Of a stretch of 6,742 nt of DNA, positions 1-6,458 are shown in pieces. Positions within the stretch are counted from its first letter, which is position 1; each line of letters starts with the position of its first letter. The translations under genes and the position numbers were made by a program. The notes below the pieces were generated by a model. The model did no database searches, had not been told where the DNA came from, and saw nothing but the letters and a program-made list of their open reading frames with translations. Origin of the DNA: Rhodospirillales bacterium (GTDB lineage Bacteria; Pseudomonadota; Alphaproteobacteria; Rhodospirillales_A; JACZKS01); contig JABGRG010000155.1 of the NCBI GenBank assembly GCA_018648445.1, positions 1-6,742 of the forward strand, written 5' to 3'.

Positions 1-927
1 AAGCACACGCTTGATGTCAGCCCTATCATATCCCGCCATCTTAAAATAAATATTCTTTGCGCCCCAATCTCTTAACTGTTTGATGTGGGCGATAAGAGAC
101 TCCCCCGTCCACAAGGGTAACCTGCCATAGGTGGAAAAATTAGGACAAACGCCATCACGATAGGCCTTTTGTATGTCCGGATTGCCAGGATCAGGATGAA
201 CGATATTACCGAGCTGCTGCATCTCAATTGCGGCTTCTATATCCTTGACCCGTCTAACCGGCTGGGTTCCCTTCGCGGATTGTCCGAACTTGATTTCAAT
301 GGCTTCGGCGCCATATTTTTGTATGGCGATTTTGGGAATACCCAAGAGGTTATCATCCACATTGCACTGTAGAACAATCTGGCCATATCCCCTGTAATGT
401 TGGCGAAAGCAATCAAGCGCTTTTCCCAATAGCGGGAAGTCCGTTACAGTTCCGCATTCCATTTTCAAATTTGGGTCATTGTTTCTGGCGTCTTCACCAA
501 TTACGCAGGTAACGCCCGCCATAGCTGCACCGGCAAAATAGTCCTGCCAATTGAGCTTTATCAGGGCAGGAAGTATGACCGGCATCGCCATCTTAATGGG
601 ATTGGCAGTTCCGTAGGTGCACTCAAGATTTACATTAAAAATAGTTGCATCGTCGGAGGTCTCACTGACCCCTTGCGCCCCGAACACACGACCGTTGATG
701 TTAAAATGTGAAAAATCAATAGGATAGTCTTTTTCCGACGCAATTTGGTTGTTCCCGGTTGTTGTGGGATATACCGTTTGCGATCCTAGGATGGCCGCCT
801 GCGCCAATTCACAGGTACCGCTGCAATCTTCGGTGCAAAAAGAACACATTCCGGATTGAGGAGATACAAAAACACTACGGTTTTTTGCAAAAGTAAACCC
901 AGAGCTTTGACGTGGTGAATATGACAA
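1..927 (-). CDS. FMN-binding glutamate synthase-like protein, N-terminal 309 codons (3' end beyond window)
   Basis: The minus-strand frame is open from a TTG at 927-925 to the window edge, 309 codons, with no stop. Start choice: an in-frame TGA lies a few codons upstream, and AAAGGA (935-940) sits 7 nt before the TTG; the first Met is residue 27, inside conserved sequence. The N-terminus has a four-Cys motif (C28, C31, C35, C39) in SGMCSFCTEDCSGTCELA. Then come YPTTTGNNQIASEKDYPIDF, SHFNINGRVFGAQGVSE, GEDARNNDP, a barrel-like stretch VLQCNVDDNLLGIP, AIEIKFGQSAKGTQP and LPLWTGESL. I recognise this layout from the stand-alone glutamate-synthase-like FMN proteins (COG0069 type) of archaea and anaerobic bacteria, where the N-terminal Cys motif precedes the barrel. 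No glutaminase domain is visible, so any ammonia-producing partner would be separate. The expected cytosolic role is a flavin/Fe-S glutamate synthase or related oxidoreductase; substrate unproven. The gene looks more AT-rich than its neighbours (first 60 bases have 24 G+C), which may mean transfer. Confidence 0.85.
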   Translation of the reverse strand, partial: MSYSPRQSSGFTFAKNRSVFVSPQSGMCSFCTEDCSGTCELAQAAILGSQTVYPTTTGNNQIASEKDYPIDFSHFNINGRVFGAQGVSETSDDATIFNVNLECTYGTANPIKMAMPVILPALIKLNWQDYFAGAAMAGVTCVIGEDARNNDPNLKMECGTVTDFPLLGKALDCFRQHYRGYGQIVLQCNVDDNLLGIPKIAIQKYGAEAIEIKFGQSAKGTQPVRRVKDIEAAIEMQQLGNIVHPDPGNPDIQKAYRDGVCPNFSTYGRLPLWTGESLIAHIKQLRDWGAKNIYFKMAGYDRADIKRVL

Positions 928-934
928 GACGAAA

Positions 935-940
935 TCCTTT
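935..940 (-). promoter_or_regulatory. Shine-Dalgarno AAAGGA deciding a TTG start
   Basis: AAAGGA on the minus strand, 7 nt before the TTG at 927-925. It is the only good ribosome-binding site between the upstream in-frame stop and the conserved Cys motif, so it fixes the start of the glutamate-synthase-like gene. The 90-nt gap (928-1017) to the preceding gene has no convincing terminator or -35/-10 pair. Confidence 0.6.
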
Positions 941-1017
941 CATTTTCGACTCTTCAACACTTCGCGCGACTAACATCGAAAGTTGTCACAATTGCAGCAG
1001 GTATGGGATGGCTAAGT

Positions 1018-2226
1018 TCACCAGTCCCAGAGCGTGCCGTCGCGCAGTCGCGTGACCGGTAGATAAGCGCGCTTGTAAGGGTAGCGTTCGACGGTTTCTT
1101 CATGGAACGTCACGCCCAGTCCTGGCACCTCGCCCGGATGGAGGAAGCCGTCCGTCAACGCATAGGAACAGGTGAAAGCATCCTTGGTTTCAGGCGGGTA
1201 GCCCATAAATTCCTGGATGCCGAAGTTATGGATCGAAAGATCGAAGTGAAGGCTGGCGGCCATAGCGACGGGGGAGACGTCGGAGGGGCCATGGCAGGCC
1301 ATGCGCACGTGGTGCAGGTCGGCCGCCGCAGCCATGCGGCGCAATGCCGTTATCCCGCCGCCGTGGGAAACCGCGACGCGCAGGTAGTCGAGCTGCTGAT
1401 TGGCGATCAAGCGGTTGCAATCGTGAATGCTGTTAAAAACCTCGCCGACGGCGATCGGCGTTGTTGTATGCGCACGCACGAGGCTCAAGGCATCCTGGTC
1501 CTCACAGGGCAGGGGGTCTTCCATCCAGAACGGCCGATAGGGTTCCAGGTCTTTGCCGAACCGTGCCGCTTCCATGGGGCTGAGGCGATGATGAACGTCG
1601 TGAAGCAGGGCGACGTCCTCGCCCACGGCCTTACGGACGAATTCAAAAACGGCCGGCATCTGGTTCATGTACGCCGCCGTATCCCAAACCATTTCACGCG
1701 GCAGCGACGCGTCTGCCGGTTCATAACGTCCGCCGTTTTTGACGACGCCGTAAATTTCCTCAAGGCCGCGAATTCCGGACTGAAGACGAACGGCCGTGAA
1801 GCCGTCCTCCATTGCCGCCTGGACAGTGTCCACAAGACGGGAAGCGTCTTCGCCGAAGGCGTGACAGTAAGCCCGAACGCGGTCCCGGCAGGCCCCACCA
1901 AGCAGTTGATAGAGCGGCATACCCGCCGCCTTCGCCTTGATATCCCAAAGCGCGACGTCAATAGCGCCAATGGCGGCCATGGTGACCGGCCCCCGACGCC
2001 AGTAGACGCCGCGATAAAGATATTGCCAGATGTCCTCGATGCGGCCCGCGTCGCGGCCAATCAAACACGGTGCCACATGATCCTGAAGATAGGAGACAAC
2101 GGATTTTTCCCGTCCGTTCAAGGTCGCGTCTCCCAGGCCGTAAATCCCCTCGTCCGTTTCAACGCGAACCGTCACATAGTTTCGCCCCGGACAGCAGACA
2201 AAGACTTTTACGGCGCTGATCTTCAT
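1018..2226 (-). CDS. manD: D-mannonate dehydratase-type enolase superfamily protein (ManD/RspA)
   Basis: 402 residues, the normal length of the family, starting [20 protein letters not shown] and ending in the typical GTLWDW. It closely resembles E. coli RspA and characterised ManD proteins along its whole length. The N-terminal capping domain covers about residues 1-115, followed by the TIM barrel. Expected active-site residues are all present: metal ligands D210, E236 and E262; R147 and Y159 as the base pair; H212, H312 and E339; and the C-terminal W402. The family reaction is Mg-dependent dehydration of D-mannonate to 2-keto-3-deoxy-D-gluconate in hexuronate catabolism. Many relatives are slow enzymes with uncertain roles. 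Residue 314 is Pro (HGPSD), at a position I recall being discussed for catalytic efficiency. A TTG 21 nt upstream would add seven residues, but GGAG at 2235-2238, 8 nt before the ATG at 2226, favours this start. No uxu, kdg or sugar-transport genes are adjacent, so substrate is open. The 407-codon open frame antisense to it is a shadow. Confidence 0.93.
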   Translation of the reverse strand: MKISAVKVFVCCPGRNYVTVRVETDEGIYGLGDATLNGREKSVVSYLQDHVAPCLIGRDAGRIEDIWQYLYRGVYWRRGPVTMAAIGAIDVALWDIKAKAAGMPLYQLLGGACRDRVRAYCHAFGEDASRLVDTVQAAMEDGFTAVRLQSGIRGLEEIYGVVKNGGRYEPADASLPREMVWDTAAYMNQMPAVFEFVRKAVGEDVALLHDVHHRLSPMEAARFGKDLEPYRPFWMEDPLPCEDQDALSLVRAHTTTPIAVGEVFNSIHDCNRLIANQQLDYLRVAVSHGGGITALRRMAAAADLHHVRMACHGPSDVSPVAMAASLHFDLSIHNFGIQEFMGYPPETKDAFTCSYALTDGFLHPGEVPGLGVTFHEETVERYPYKRAYLPVTRLRDGTLWDW

Positions 2227-2448
2227 AGTGTTTTCTCCCGATTTCAAAGGATTATGTTTGAGAATCGTTGTACAGAAATTATGGCGTCAAAAGTTGGTTC
2301 TAGAAAGGATCGCCAGCTATTCTAGCGGCGTGTAGGAAATCTCGTATTGCGACCATAGTTTTTCACTCTGCCCGCACCATTATCTGCAACACCTCCAACC
2401 CACATCGCTACCTCATTTCCCGCCGCCGATGACGAAGGCGAGCAAACC
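2227..2448. other. Intergenic region between TSUP gene and ManD gene
   Basis: 222 nt, more AT-rich than the flanking genes. It must hold the end of the TSUP transcript and probably the ManD promoter. I see the ManD ribosome site (GGAG, 2235-2238), a CATAAT that could be a -10 without a clear -35, a small hairpin at 2312-2329, and TCGTTGTACAG at 2265-2275, which is one base off the FadR-type GntR operator pattern TNGTNNNACNA. No open frame here looks coding. Confidence 0.5.
2312..2329. repeat. Small inverted repeat (7-bp stem, one bulged base)
   Basis: GCC-a-GCTA, loop TTC, TAGC-GGC. It lies between the TSUP stop and the ManD start. No T-run follows on either strand, so it is not a standard intrinsic terminator. 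Could be an mRNA processing or pausing hairpin, or chance. Confidence 0.3.
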
Positions 2449-3228
2449 CTATATCGCTGCAACAGCTTCCCAAACCAGCTTCAGGGCAACGCCCATCAGA
2501 ACGACGACTTGACCGCCGGTGATCCAGGCCGGTTTTGCGCCACGAAGCATCAGCCTTGCGCCGATCTGCGACCCGGCCACCACGGCAATCCCGGCCAAAA
2601 TCATCGCGTAAAACGGGAGGTCCAGGTGGGGCGTGTAACCCGCGAAACCGGCAAAAGAGCAAACGGTGACGACCAAGGCCGTCGTTGCAGCCGTCTGCTT
2701 GGGCGAATATCCGAGGGCAAGAAAAGTCGGGACGACGATGAAACCGGCGCCAATTCCAAGGAAGCCGCCCACGAAACCCACTATCGCACCGGAAACGACG
2801 CGGATACCGATGCGGGCACTTACCAAGGGTTCGCCCACAGCGCGTCCGGCTGCAGGTTGACTAGTGCCGCCTCTGGCGCTGCGCAAAGCCAGCAGAGCTG
2901 CTACGGTTACGGCCCCGGCGAACAGGGTGAGCACCAGCCCCGCCGCCATGTGCGGTTGGACCAGAGCCCCCATGGGCGCCGTTAGCGCCGCCATCAGCGC
3001 CATCGGCCAGCCGCCGTTCCAGTCCACAAGACCGGCACGGCCGTAGGGGATAAGAGCCAGCAGGGTGTTCAGACCGTTCAGTAGAAGCCCAAGCGGGATG
3101 GCCACCGTCTGCAGGTCGTAACCTGCCCAGTACAGGATGGGAACGAATAGAATTCCTCCACCAAGTCCCAAAATAACGAAGATGGACGAGACAACAAGGA
3201 TGGCCCCTGCGGCGATTGCGGCATTCAC
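2449..3228 (-). CDS. TauE/SafE (TSUP) family membrane transporter
   Basis: 259 residues and highly hydrophobic, with about eight likely membrane segments in two halves joined by a polar loop (about 116-138). Each half begins with the family's glycine motif: GLGGGILFVPIL at 21-32 and GFLGIGAGFIVVPTFL at 155-170, the internal repeat expected for PF01925. Family members sit in the inner membrane and move anions such as sulfite, sulfoacetate or other organic sulfur compounds; the substrate cannot be read from sequence. The start is GTG at 3228-3226, with GGGA 7 nt upstream and a further AAGGA slightly beyond; an ATG overlapping the start is out of frame. The gene is separated from its neighbours by 282 and 222 nt, so it is probably transcribed alone. 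A link to the sulfur/metal cluster proteins on its upstream side is possible but only positional. Confidence 0.88.
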   Translation of the reverse strand: MNAAIAAGAILVVSSIFVILGLGGGILFVPILYWAGYDLQTVAIPLGLLLNGLNTLLALIPYGRAGLVDWNGGWPMALMAALTAPMGALVQPHMAAGLVLTLFAGAVTVAALLALRSARGGTSQPAAGRAVGEPLVSARIGIRVVSGAIVGFVGGFLGIGAGFIVVPTFLALGYSPKQTAATTALVVTVCSFAGFAGYTPHLDLPFYAMILAGIAVVAGSQIGARLMLRGAKPAWITGGQVVVLMGVALKLVWEAVAAI

Positions 3229-3313
3229 GGTCGATTCCCATCCTTTTTAACCCCATCACTATCTCGTGTCGCGATATCCGACCCCCTGCAACGCATAGAT
3301 CGGATGACCTTGG

Positions 3314-3490
3314 CTAGTGATGAAACGGCAGACCTACGACAATGATTCTGGGCCTGACAATGACAATTCTTAGTTCCCAGTATTTTTGATATCGGCTTTG
3401 GGCTGGGAGAATGGCCGGCGCATTTCGCGCTATTCCGGCCGTATCCGTCGAATCGACATAGGAAAGCGCCAGCTTGCTAGCCTTGCTCAT
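3314..3490 (-). CDS. Doubtful small ORF, 58 codons
   Basis: ATG at 3490-3488 to TAG at 3316-3314, with GGGGAA upstream at reasonable spacing and only 21 nt after the stop of the NifX/ORP-type gene, which would suit an operon tail. It begins MSKASKLALSYVDSTD and ends IIVVGLPFHH. I do not recognise the sequence. The second half is built from repeats of ATTGTC and reads as noncoding, and a hairpin lies inside the frame. It may be chance. Confidence 0.2.
   Translation of the reverse strand: MSKASKLALSYVDSTDTAGIARNAPAILPAQSRYQKYWELRIVIVRPRIIVVGLPFHH
3413..3440. repeat. Bulged stem-loop downstream of the NifX/ORP-type gene
   Basis: GGCCG-GCGC, loop ATTTC, GCGC, five-base bulge TATTC, CGGCC: 5 + 4 G/C-rich pairs. 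It lies about 72 nt past the stop of the last cluster gene. No T-run follows, so if it matters it is more likely a 3'-end stabiliser or a factor-dependent termination element than an intrinsic terminator. Confidence 0.35.
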
Positions 3491-3511
3491 TGCGGTGTTC
3501 CCCGCGACGGC

Positions 3512-3889
3512 TCAGTGTTGTCCGCCGCCACAGGCCATGCCCGGGTCAAACCGAGCCAGACGGCCCTCGCGCAGGGCGTCGAGCGCCTCGCTAACCACCG
3601 AGGCATCGCCGGCCTGCAGAACCATGATCCCAACCTGCGCGAACCCCTGAAGCGGCCTTCCACCCATGCCATAGGCGACAAGAACTTGGGCCCCATGATC
3701 GGCGAGCAACTGCACGGGCGCCATACAACCACCGTGTTCGTGTGCGACCGCGGGGACGACCTCGACGTTTTTCACGCCCTCGTCGGCGAGTGTGACTAGG
3801 GTGAAGGCAACGCAATGGCCGAAATGACCCGACAGCCGGGCGTCGATTCCGCCTGGATGCTCGCAGGGAAAGGCGACGGTTGTGTTCAT
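3512..3889 (-). CDS. NifX/NifB-type (dinitrogenase Fe-Mo cofactor biosynthesis domain) protein, orange-protein-like
   Basis: 125 residues, the size of stand-alone PF02579 proteins and of the Desulfovibrio orange protein. Family features: a beta-strand start MNTTVAFPCE, the ARLSGHFGHCVAF segment (17-29), HEHGGC (50-55), LLADHGAQVLVAYGMGGRPL (61-80), and a helix with EALDALREGRL near the end. The ribonuclease-H-like fold binds metal-sulfur clusters such as FeMo-co precursors in nitrogenase maturation or the Mo-Cu sulfide of the orange protein. Possible metal-binding groups are C9, C26, H50, H52, C55, C120 and the C-terminal tail CGGGQH. It starts 24 nt after the stop of the second MinD-type ATPase, with GAGG about 10 nt before the ATG, so it is the last clear gene of the operon. 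No nif genes are in view, so a nitrogenase role is not supported here. Which metal it carries is inference. Confidence 0.87.
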   Translation of the reverse strand: MNTTVAFPCEHPGGIDARLSGHFGHCVAFTLVTLADEGVKNVEVVPAVAHEHGGCMAPVQLLADHGAQVLVAYGMGGRPLQGFAQVGIMVLQAGDASVVSEALDALREGRLARFDPGMACGGGQH

Positions 3890-3913
3890 CGTTTAGGGAC
3901 CTCTACTATTGTT

Positions 3914-4813
3914 CTAGGAGTGAATGGACTCGACGCTCCGACTCTCGACCGCCAAAGCAATAACATTGTTCCAGGCCGTTCGAATGGCTTTGGAAGCGCG
4001 GTGTTCGCCTAAGTCGGCCATCGTCAAACCGGACATCAGCGCATCGACGACAATCTTGTCATAGGGAATGCGGCCCAGAAGCGGCAGTCCTCGCGCCGTA
4101 CACAGATCAGCGATTTCTCGCTCGCGCGCCGGATTGAGGCCCTCTTTGTTGATGATGACGCCGGCCGGCCGCGGGAAACGAGCACACAGGTCTGCGGCGC
4201 GTTCCAGATCGTGGAGGCCCGAGGGCGTCGGTTCGGTGACCAAGATCACGAAATCCGCGGTCGAGATCGAACTGATGACCGGACACCCGATGCCGGGTGA
4301 ACCGTCGGCAATGATGAGTGGCCTGCCGGAGCGTTCGCTTTCTGCCTTGGCGGCACGCCGCAGAGTGGAAACCAAGAGACCCGAGTTCTCCGCCCCGGGA
4401 AACATCTCGGCATGGATCATCGGCGCCACATCGGTGCGCGACCGGAACCAGTTGCCGGCGTATCTCTCGTGCATCGTCACCGCGCCCATCGGACAGAAGT
4501 GCGCACACACGCCGCAGCCTTCGCAGGCATGTTCGTCGATGATGTATCCGTTTGGTTGCGCGATGATCGCCTCGAAACGGCACCGCTCGGCACAATCGCC
4601 GCAAAGAATGCAGGTATCGGGGTCTATCGTCGCCGTCCTCCCGGCGTGAAATTCGTGCGACTCGATGATTTCGGGCCGGAGCAATAGATGCAAATCGGGC
4701 GCATCGACATCGAGATCGCAGACGATGTGATCGGACGCCAGGCGCGCGAAGGCGGCTGTGACCGACGTCTTTCCCGTGCCGCCCTTGCCGCTGATGATCG
4801 TGATTTCAGGCAC
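3914..4813 (-). CDS. MinD-superfamily P-loop ATPase with inserted ferredoxin domain (second paralogue)
   Basis: 299 residues, start GTG at 4813-4811. Deviant Walker A SGKGGTGKT at 8-16 with the MinD signature lysine; DLDVDAPD at 33-40; then an inserted 2[4Fe-4S] ferredoxin domain with C68-xx-C71-xx-C74-xxx-C78 and C97-xx-C100-xx-C103-xxx-C107-P. The ATPase fold resumes with DGSPGIGCP (170-178, switch II) and LVTEPTPSGLHDLE (191-204). This is the COG1149 architecture: a cytosolic dimeric ATPase that couples nucleotide state to Fe-S clusters, found in anaerobes and in the Desulfovibrio ORP cluster. The start overlaps the end of the preceding ATPase gene by 8 nt, and a strong GGAGG (4820-4824) lies 6 nt before the GTG, inside the upstream gene. 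The two ATPases differ enough to be old paralogues and may form a heterodimer. Physiological role here is inferred from family and context only. Confidence 0.92.
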   Translation of the reverse strand: MPEITIISGKGGTGKTSVTAAFARLASDHIVCDLDVDAPDLHLLLRPEIIESHEFHAGRTATIDPDTCILCGDCAERCRFEAIIAQPNGYIIDEHACEGCGVCAHFCPMGAVTMHERYAGNWFRSRTDVAPMIHAEMFPGAENSGLLVSTLRRAAKAESERSGRPLIIADGSPGIGCPVISSISTADFVILVTEPTPSGLHDLERAADLCARFPRPAGVIINKEGLNPAREREIADLCTARGLPLLGRIPYDKIVVDALMSGLTMADLGEHRASKAIRTAWNNVIALAVESRSVESIHS

Positions 4814-5690
4814 AGAACGCCTCCGCTATCCTGCAGTCCTTGGCGAAGGCGCGGATGTTTTCGGCCAAGCGTTGAATTCGTGCCTTGTGGGAAAAACTCA
4901 CCGCGTCCAAGGGAATGCCACGGGCGTAGGCCTCGGCGACGGCGCGTTCGAAGGGAATGGCGTCGAGGATCGGCAAGTCCCGTTCATGACAGAACATCTC
5001 GATTTTCTTGTCGCCGCGCCCGGCCCGATTGACGACAACCGCCATCGGCTTGCCTAAACTGCCGAACGCCCGGTACGCAAGATCCAGGTCGTAGAGGCCG
5101 AAAGGAGTTGGCTCGGTCACCAGGACAACGATATCGGCGTCGCGAACCGCCTCGATCGCCGGGCAACTGGTGCCCGGCGGCGCGTCCACCAGAACATCAA
5201 CCGGGTGCTCGGCAAGCATGGTGCGCAAACGACGGCGCACCGCCCCCATCAGAGGCGGGCTCATCGCCTCACCGATGCGAAGCCGTCCCATCAAGAATGC
5301 GATGCCGCCGTCCACCGCGCCCCAAGCAATCTCGCCCAGAACGCGCTCGCCAGCCGTCAAAGCGCCGCGCGGACACACTGCTAGGCAACCGCCACAGCCG
5401 TGGCACATTTCGGGGAACACGACGGGGAAATCACTAAACACAGCAATGGCTTTGAAGGCGCAAAAGTCGGCACAGGCACCGCAGCCATCGCAGAGATCGG
5501 GGTTGGCGACGGGGACTTCCAGGCTCGCCCGCGCCTCGCCTGTCAAACGGGGATGAAGGAACAGATGCAGGTTCGGCGCCTCGACATCCATGTCGACCGC
5601 GATGCGCGGGCCATCCCAGACGCGCGACAACGCGGCCGCGACGGTGGTTTTGCCCGTACCGCCCTTGCCGCTGGCGACAGCAACGATCAC
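4806..5690 (-). CDS. MinD-superfamily P-loop ATPase with inserted ferredoxin domain (first paralogue)
   Basis: 294 residues from a GTG at 5690-5688, giving MIVAVASGKGGTGKTTVAAA. Walker A is at 7-15, DMDVEAPN at 33-40, the ferredoxin insert has C67-xx-C70-xx-C73-xxx-C77 and C96-xx-C99-xx-C102-xxx-C106-P, switch II is DAPPGTSCP (169-177), and LVTEPTPFGLYDLDLA (190-205) follows. The start was chosen because it places the beta strand directly before Walker A, as in the family, and because GTGA makes a 4-nt overlap with the stop of the DUF134 fusion, a typical coupled arrangement; AGG lies 9 nt upstream. The frame extends 17 codons further to a possible start at 5741, but those residues are Arg-rich and unlike the family. 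Cys residues near the end (C286, C293) are not part of the ferredoxin motifs. Expected role: Fe-S-linked ATPase working with its neighbour on metal-cluster assembly or positioning, as proposed for ORP-complex ATPases. Confidence 0.92.
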   Translation of the reverse strand: MIVAVASGKGGTGKTTVAAALSRVWDGPRIAVDMDVEAPNLHLFLHPRLTGEARASLEVPVANPDLCDGCGACADFCAFKAIAVFSDFPVVFPEMCHGCGGCLAVCPRGALTAGERVLGEIAWGAVDGGIAFLMGRLRIGEAMSPPLMGAVRRRLRTMLAEHPVDVLVDAPPGTSCPAIEAVRDADIVVLVTEPTPFGLYDLDLAYRAFGSLGKPMAVVVNRAGRGDKKIEMFCHERDLPILDAIPFERAVAEAYARGIPLDAVSFSHKARIQRLAENIRAFAKDCRIAEAFCA

Positions 5691-6052
5691 TGCGTATGCC
5701 CTGCGCTGGACGGCCGTTCGGCGATTTCGACATCGCCACACCGAAACGCTTCGATCGCTTCTCGAACCGTCATGCCGTCGATCTTGTGGCCAATCTTCAG
5801 TCCGGCCGAACAGAGCGCCCGAAACGCCTTCGGCCCGACGCTGCCGGTCAGCACCACATTGGCACCCGCTTTGGCCACCAGTTCGGCCGACGCAATGCCG
5901 GCACCATGAGAAAGCGTCTCGGCTCCGTTATTCGGGATGAAGTCAACGGACAGGGTATCCGGGTCGACGACCAGAAACCCCGCGGCACGCCCGAAATGCG
6001 GATCGACCGGCGAGTCCAGGGTGGTTCCCGTCGTGCTAACAGCGAACTTCAT
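5687..6052 (-). CDS. Possible internal start: stand-alone NifX/ORP-type product of the fusion gene
   Basis: Nested in frame within the DUF134 fusion. The ATG at 6052-6050 begins exactly at the first beta strand of the PF02579 domain (MKFAVSTTG) and has AAAGGA (6060-6065) 7 nt before it. It would give a 121-residue protein, the same size as the separate NifX/ORP-type gene of this cluster (125). Either it is a second translation product, or it is the relic of a once-separate gene whose upstream stop was lost. No experimental evidence is available from sequence. Confidence 0.4.
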   Translation of the reverse strand: MKFAVSTTGTTLDSPVDPHFGRAAGFLVVDPDTLSVDFIPNNGAETLSHGAGIASAELVAKAGANVVLTGSVGPKAFRALCSAGLKIGHKIDGMTVREAIEAFRCGDVEIAERPSSAGHTQ

Positions 6053-6436
6053 GGACATTTCCTTTGCAATCGTCTCGTCGCCGGTCGCCGTCGGCGCCCG
6101 GTACTCGTCATCAGTATCCGGATCAGTATCCGGTGCATATTCGGCGACCCTGTGGTGGGCCTCGTCCTCGATCCTTAGCGCCAAGCCCTCAATCAGCGCC
6201 TGCGTGACGTTGCGCCTGGCGACGGCGAGGGTGCGGCCCAGTGTTTGGCGCGACACACCCATGCGACCGGCTGCCTCGGCCTGATCCAGCCCTTCCAGAT
6301 CGACAAGGCGCATCGCCTCCAGGCCGTCGAGGGGCAGATAGACCTCGCGCAGCAATCGCATCGGAACTCCCCGGGGTTTGAAATCCCTGATTTCGGGCAT
6401 TCGACCGATTTGGCGGTGTTTCATCGGGCGTGGCAT
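5687..6436 (-). CDS. DUF134 helix-turn-helix domain fused to a NifX/ORP-type domain
   Basis: 249 residues, ATG at 6436-6434 with AAGGA (6443-6447) 6 nt upstream. Residues 1 to about 92 are DUF134 (COG1342): MPRP start, MPEIRDFKPRGVP, LPLDGLEAMRLVDLEGLDQA (35-54) and the HTH segment AAGRMGVSRQTLGRTLAVAR (55-74), ending LALRIE. An acidic linker (about 98-126) holds a repeated PDTD. From M129 a complete PF02579 domain follows: MKFAVSTTG, VDPHFGRAAGFLVVD (144-158), LSHGAGIASAELVAKAGANV (175-194), GSVGPKAFRALCSAGLKI, then VREAIEAF. DUF134 proteins are often stand-alone and about 100 residues long, so this is a fusion of a putative DNA-binding module with a metal-cluster-binding module, suggesting a cluster-sensing regulator of its own operon (inference). 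It ends in a GTGA overlap with the first ATPase. Internal ATGs at 6058 and 6052 may also be used. Confidence 0.92.
   Translation of the reverse strand: MPRPMKHRQIGRMPEIRDFKPRGVPMRLLREVYLPLDGLEAMRLVDLEGLDQAEAAGRMGVSRQTLGRTLAVARRNVTQALIEGLALRIEDEAHHRVAEYAPDTDPDTDDEYRAPTATGDETIAKEMSMKFAVSTTGTTLDSPVDPHFGRAAGFLVVDPDTLSVDFIPNNGAETLSHGAGIASAELVAKAGANVVLTGSVGPKAFRALCSAGLKIGHKIDGMTVREAIEAFRCGDVEIAERPSSAGHTQ
6060..6065 (-). promoter_or_regulatory. Internal Shine-Dalgarno AAAGGA inside the fusion gene
   Basis: AAAGGA on the minus strand, 7 nt before an in-frame ATG that coincides with a domain boundary. It falls in the linker, where coding constraint is low, which makes its good placement more notable. 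Confidence 0.45.
6111..6133. repeat. 12-bp tandem duplication in the linker of the fusion gene
   Basis: The unit TCAGTATCCGGA is followed directly by TCAGTATCCGG, so almost two full copies. It keeps the frame and encodes the repeated PDTD in the acidic linker of the DUF134-NifX fusion. Likely a recent slippage or duplication in a flexible region. Confidence 0.8.
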
Positions 6437-6458
6437 TCACGTTCCTTTTTTACCATAC

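Larger units (their letters stand above)
3229..3511. other. Intergenic region downstream of the ORP-like cluster
   Basis: About 280 nt with no convincing conserved gene. It holds a bulged hairpin (3413-3440), three GACAAT direct repeats (3338, 3356, 3362), an imperfect palindrome TATCTCGTGTCGCGATA (3260-3276) 32 nt before the TSUP start, and an 8-bp inverted pair CATCACTA (3254-3261) / TAGTGATG (3315-3322). A 58-codon minus-strand ORF lies within it. No hairpin is followed by a T-run, so I cannot place the terminator of the upstream operon. Confidence 0.5.

Noticed and set aside
169..372. 67-codon plus-strand ORF near the left edge
   Set aside because: It lies antisense inside the strongly conserved glutamate-synthase-like frame and has no protein-like features.
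2265..2275. GntR/FadR-like operator TCGTTGTACAG upstream of ManD
   Set aside because: It matches the loose family pattern with one mismatch; such a short degenerate pattern is expected by chance and no regulator gene is in view.
1102..2325. 407-codon open frame on the plus strand, antisense to the ManD gene
   Set aside because: It mirrors a clearly homologous GC-rich gene on the other strand, has no recognisable motifs, and extends into the intergenic region; a typical shadow of GC-rich coding sequence.
5691..5741. Upstream extension of the first MinD-type ATPase to 5741
   Set aside because: The extra residues are Arg-rich, overlap the DUF134-fusion gene by 55 nt and precede the normal family N-terminus; the GTGA-overlap start fits better.
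4068..5909. Several plus-strand ORFs of 90-193 codons opposite the ATPase and DUF134 genes
   Set aside because: Arg/Pro/Ser-rich translations without domains, all antisense to well-supported genes.
3512..6436. A nitrogenase maturation locus
   Set aside because: The NifX-type domains alone do not imply nitrogenase; no nifHDK, nifE, nifN or radical-SAM nifB sequence is present in the window.
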